Below are positions 6,035 through 6,188 of a DNA stretch of 6,188 nt, in pieces (the first letter of the stretch is position 1; each line of letters starts with the position of its first letter). The position numbers were made by a program, and so were the translations under genes. The notes beneath the pieces were generated by a model. That model saw only the letters and a program-made list of their open reading frames with translations, made no database searches and was not told the DNA's origin. Source of the stretch: Thauera sp. (lineage in GTDB: Bacteria > Pseudomonadota > Gammaproteobacteria > Burkholderiales > Rhodocyclaceae); assembly GCA_023150215.1 (NCBI GenBank), contig JAKLLJ010000207.1, forward strand, positions 1 through 6,188. The letters are read 5' to 3'.

Positions 6035-6188
6035 TCAGAACACGCTGCCGAGCTGGAACTGGAACCGCTGGATCTCGTCGTTCTCTTCCTTCTTGAGCGG
6101 ATGGCCGAAGCTGAACTTCAACGGGCCGATCGGCGAGCTCCACGAGAATGCCAAGCCGGTACTGTAGCGCAGATCGCTGAAACGGATG
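6035..6188 (-). CDS. bamA: BamA, outer membrane beta-barrel assembly factor (C-terminal end only)
   Basis: Only the last 50 codons and the TGA stop are inside the window; the start lies beyond the right edge. BamA is the central Omp85-family subunit of the BAM complex, which folds and inserts beta-barrel proteins into the outer membrane. The visible part carries RYSTGLAFSWSSPIGPLKFS followed by a Lys/Glu-rich turn and the last strand, EIQRFQFQLGSVF. This is the final pair of barrel strands typical of BamA. The last strand alternates hydrophobic residues and ends in Phe, as expected of an outer-membrane beta-signal. The IGPLKFSFGHPL segment is strongly BamA-like rather than TamA-like, and the position directly before skp and lpxD agrees. 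POTRA domains cannot be seen here. The stop is 34 nt upstream of the skp start. Confidence 0.93.
   Translation of the reverse strand, partial: IRFSDLRYSTGLAFSWSSPIGPLKFSFGHPLKKEENDEIQRFQFQLGSVF

Noticed and set aside
1..6188. A new defence, mobile or regulatory system, CRISPR array, tRNA/rRNA or insertion sequence
   Set aside because: All coding space is filled by known envelope and housekeeping genes plus one small unknown. No direct-repeat array, transposase motif, terminal inverted repeats or RNA gene was seen.

Overview
The window reads as a piece of a betaproteobacterial chromosome. It is GC-rich and every gene I can support lies on the minus strand, so transcription runs from position 6188 down to 1. 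The order is bamA, skp/ompH, lpxD, fabZ, lpxA, lpxB, rnhB. This is the conserved outer-membrane-biogenesis and lipid A cluster of Gram-negative bacteria. Downstream of rnhB comes a SpoU/TrmH RNA methyltransferase instead of the dnaE found in E. coli. The LpxA sequence style (a REFCSFNVGT segment, beginning at MIHPTAIVHP) resembles betaproteobacterial LpxA. I infer a member of the Thauera/Azoarcus (Rhodocyclales) neighbourhood, but this is not proven.

Layout from right to left: the last 50 codons of bamA (6035-6188, cut by the window edge); skp (5500-6000, TTG start); lpxD (4452-5486); fabZ (4011-4445); lpxA (3244-4014, overlapping fabZ by 4 nt); lpxB (2077-3228); rnhB (1453-2067); the SpoU-family methyltransferase (641-1444); a 119-nt gap (522-640); and a small conserved-looking protein of unknown function (33-521). 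Bases 1-32 hold nothing I can name. From bamA to the methyltransferase the intergenic gaps are only 34, 13, 6, -4, 15, 9 and 8 nt, so this stretch is very probably one operon with extensive translational coupling.

The genes work together in envelope assembly. BamA inserts beta-barrel proteins into the outer membrane, and Skp chaperones them across the periplasm. LpxA, LpxD and LpxB carry out the first, third and fifth steps of lipid A synthesis. FabZ draws on the same (3R)-hydroxyacyl-ACP pool for phospholipid synthesis. RNase HII and the RNA methyltransferase are housekeeping passengers.

I see no mobile element, CRISPR array, tRNA, rRNA or phage trace, and no undescribed multi-gene system. 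The points most worth a second look are the acyl-chain-ruler residues of LpxA, which predict a short (about C10) 3-hydroxyacyl chain; the uncharacterised 162-aa protein and the cysteine-rich frame upstream of it; the TTG start of skp; and a 20-bp perfect palindrome inside the methyltransferase gene.
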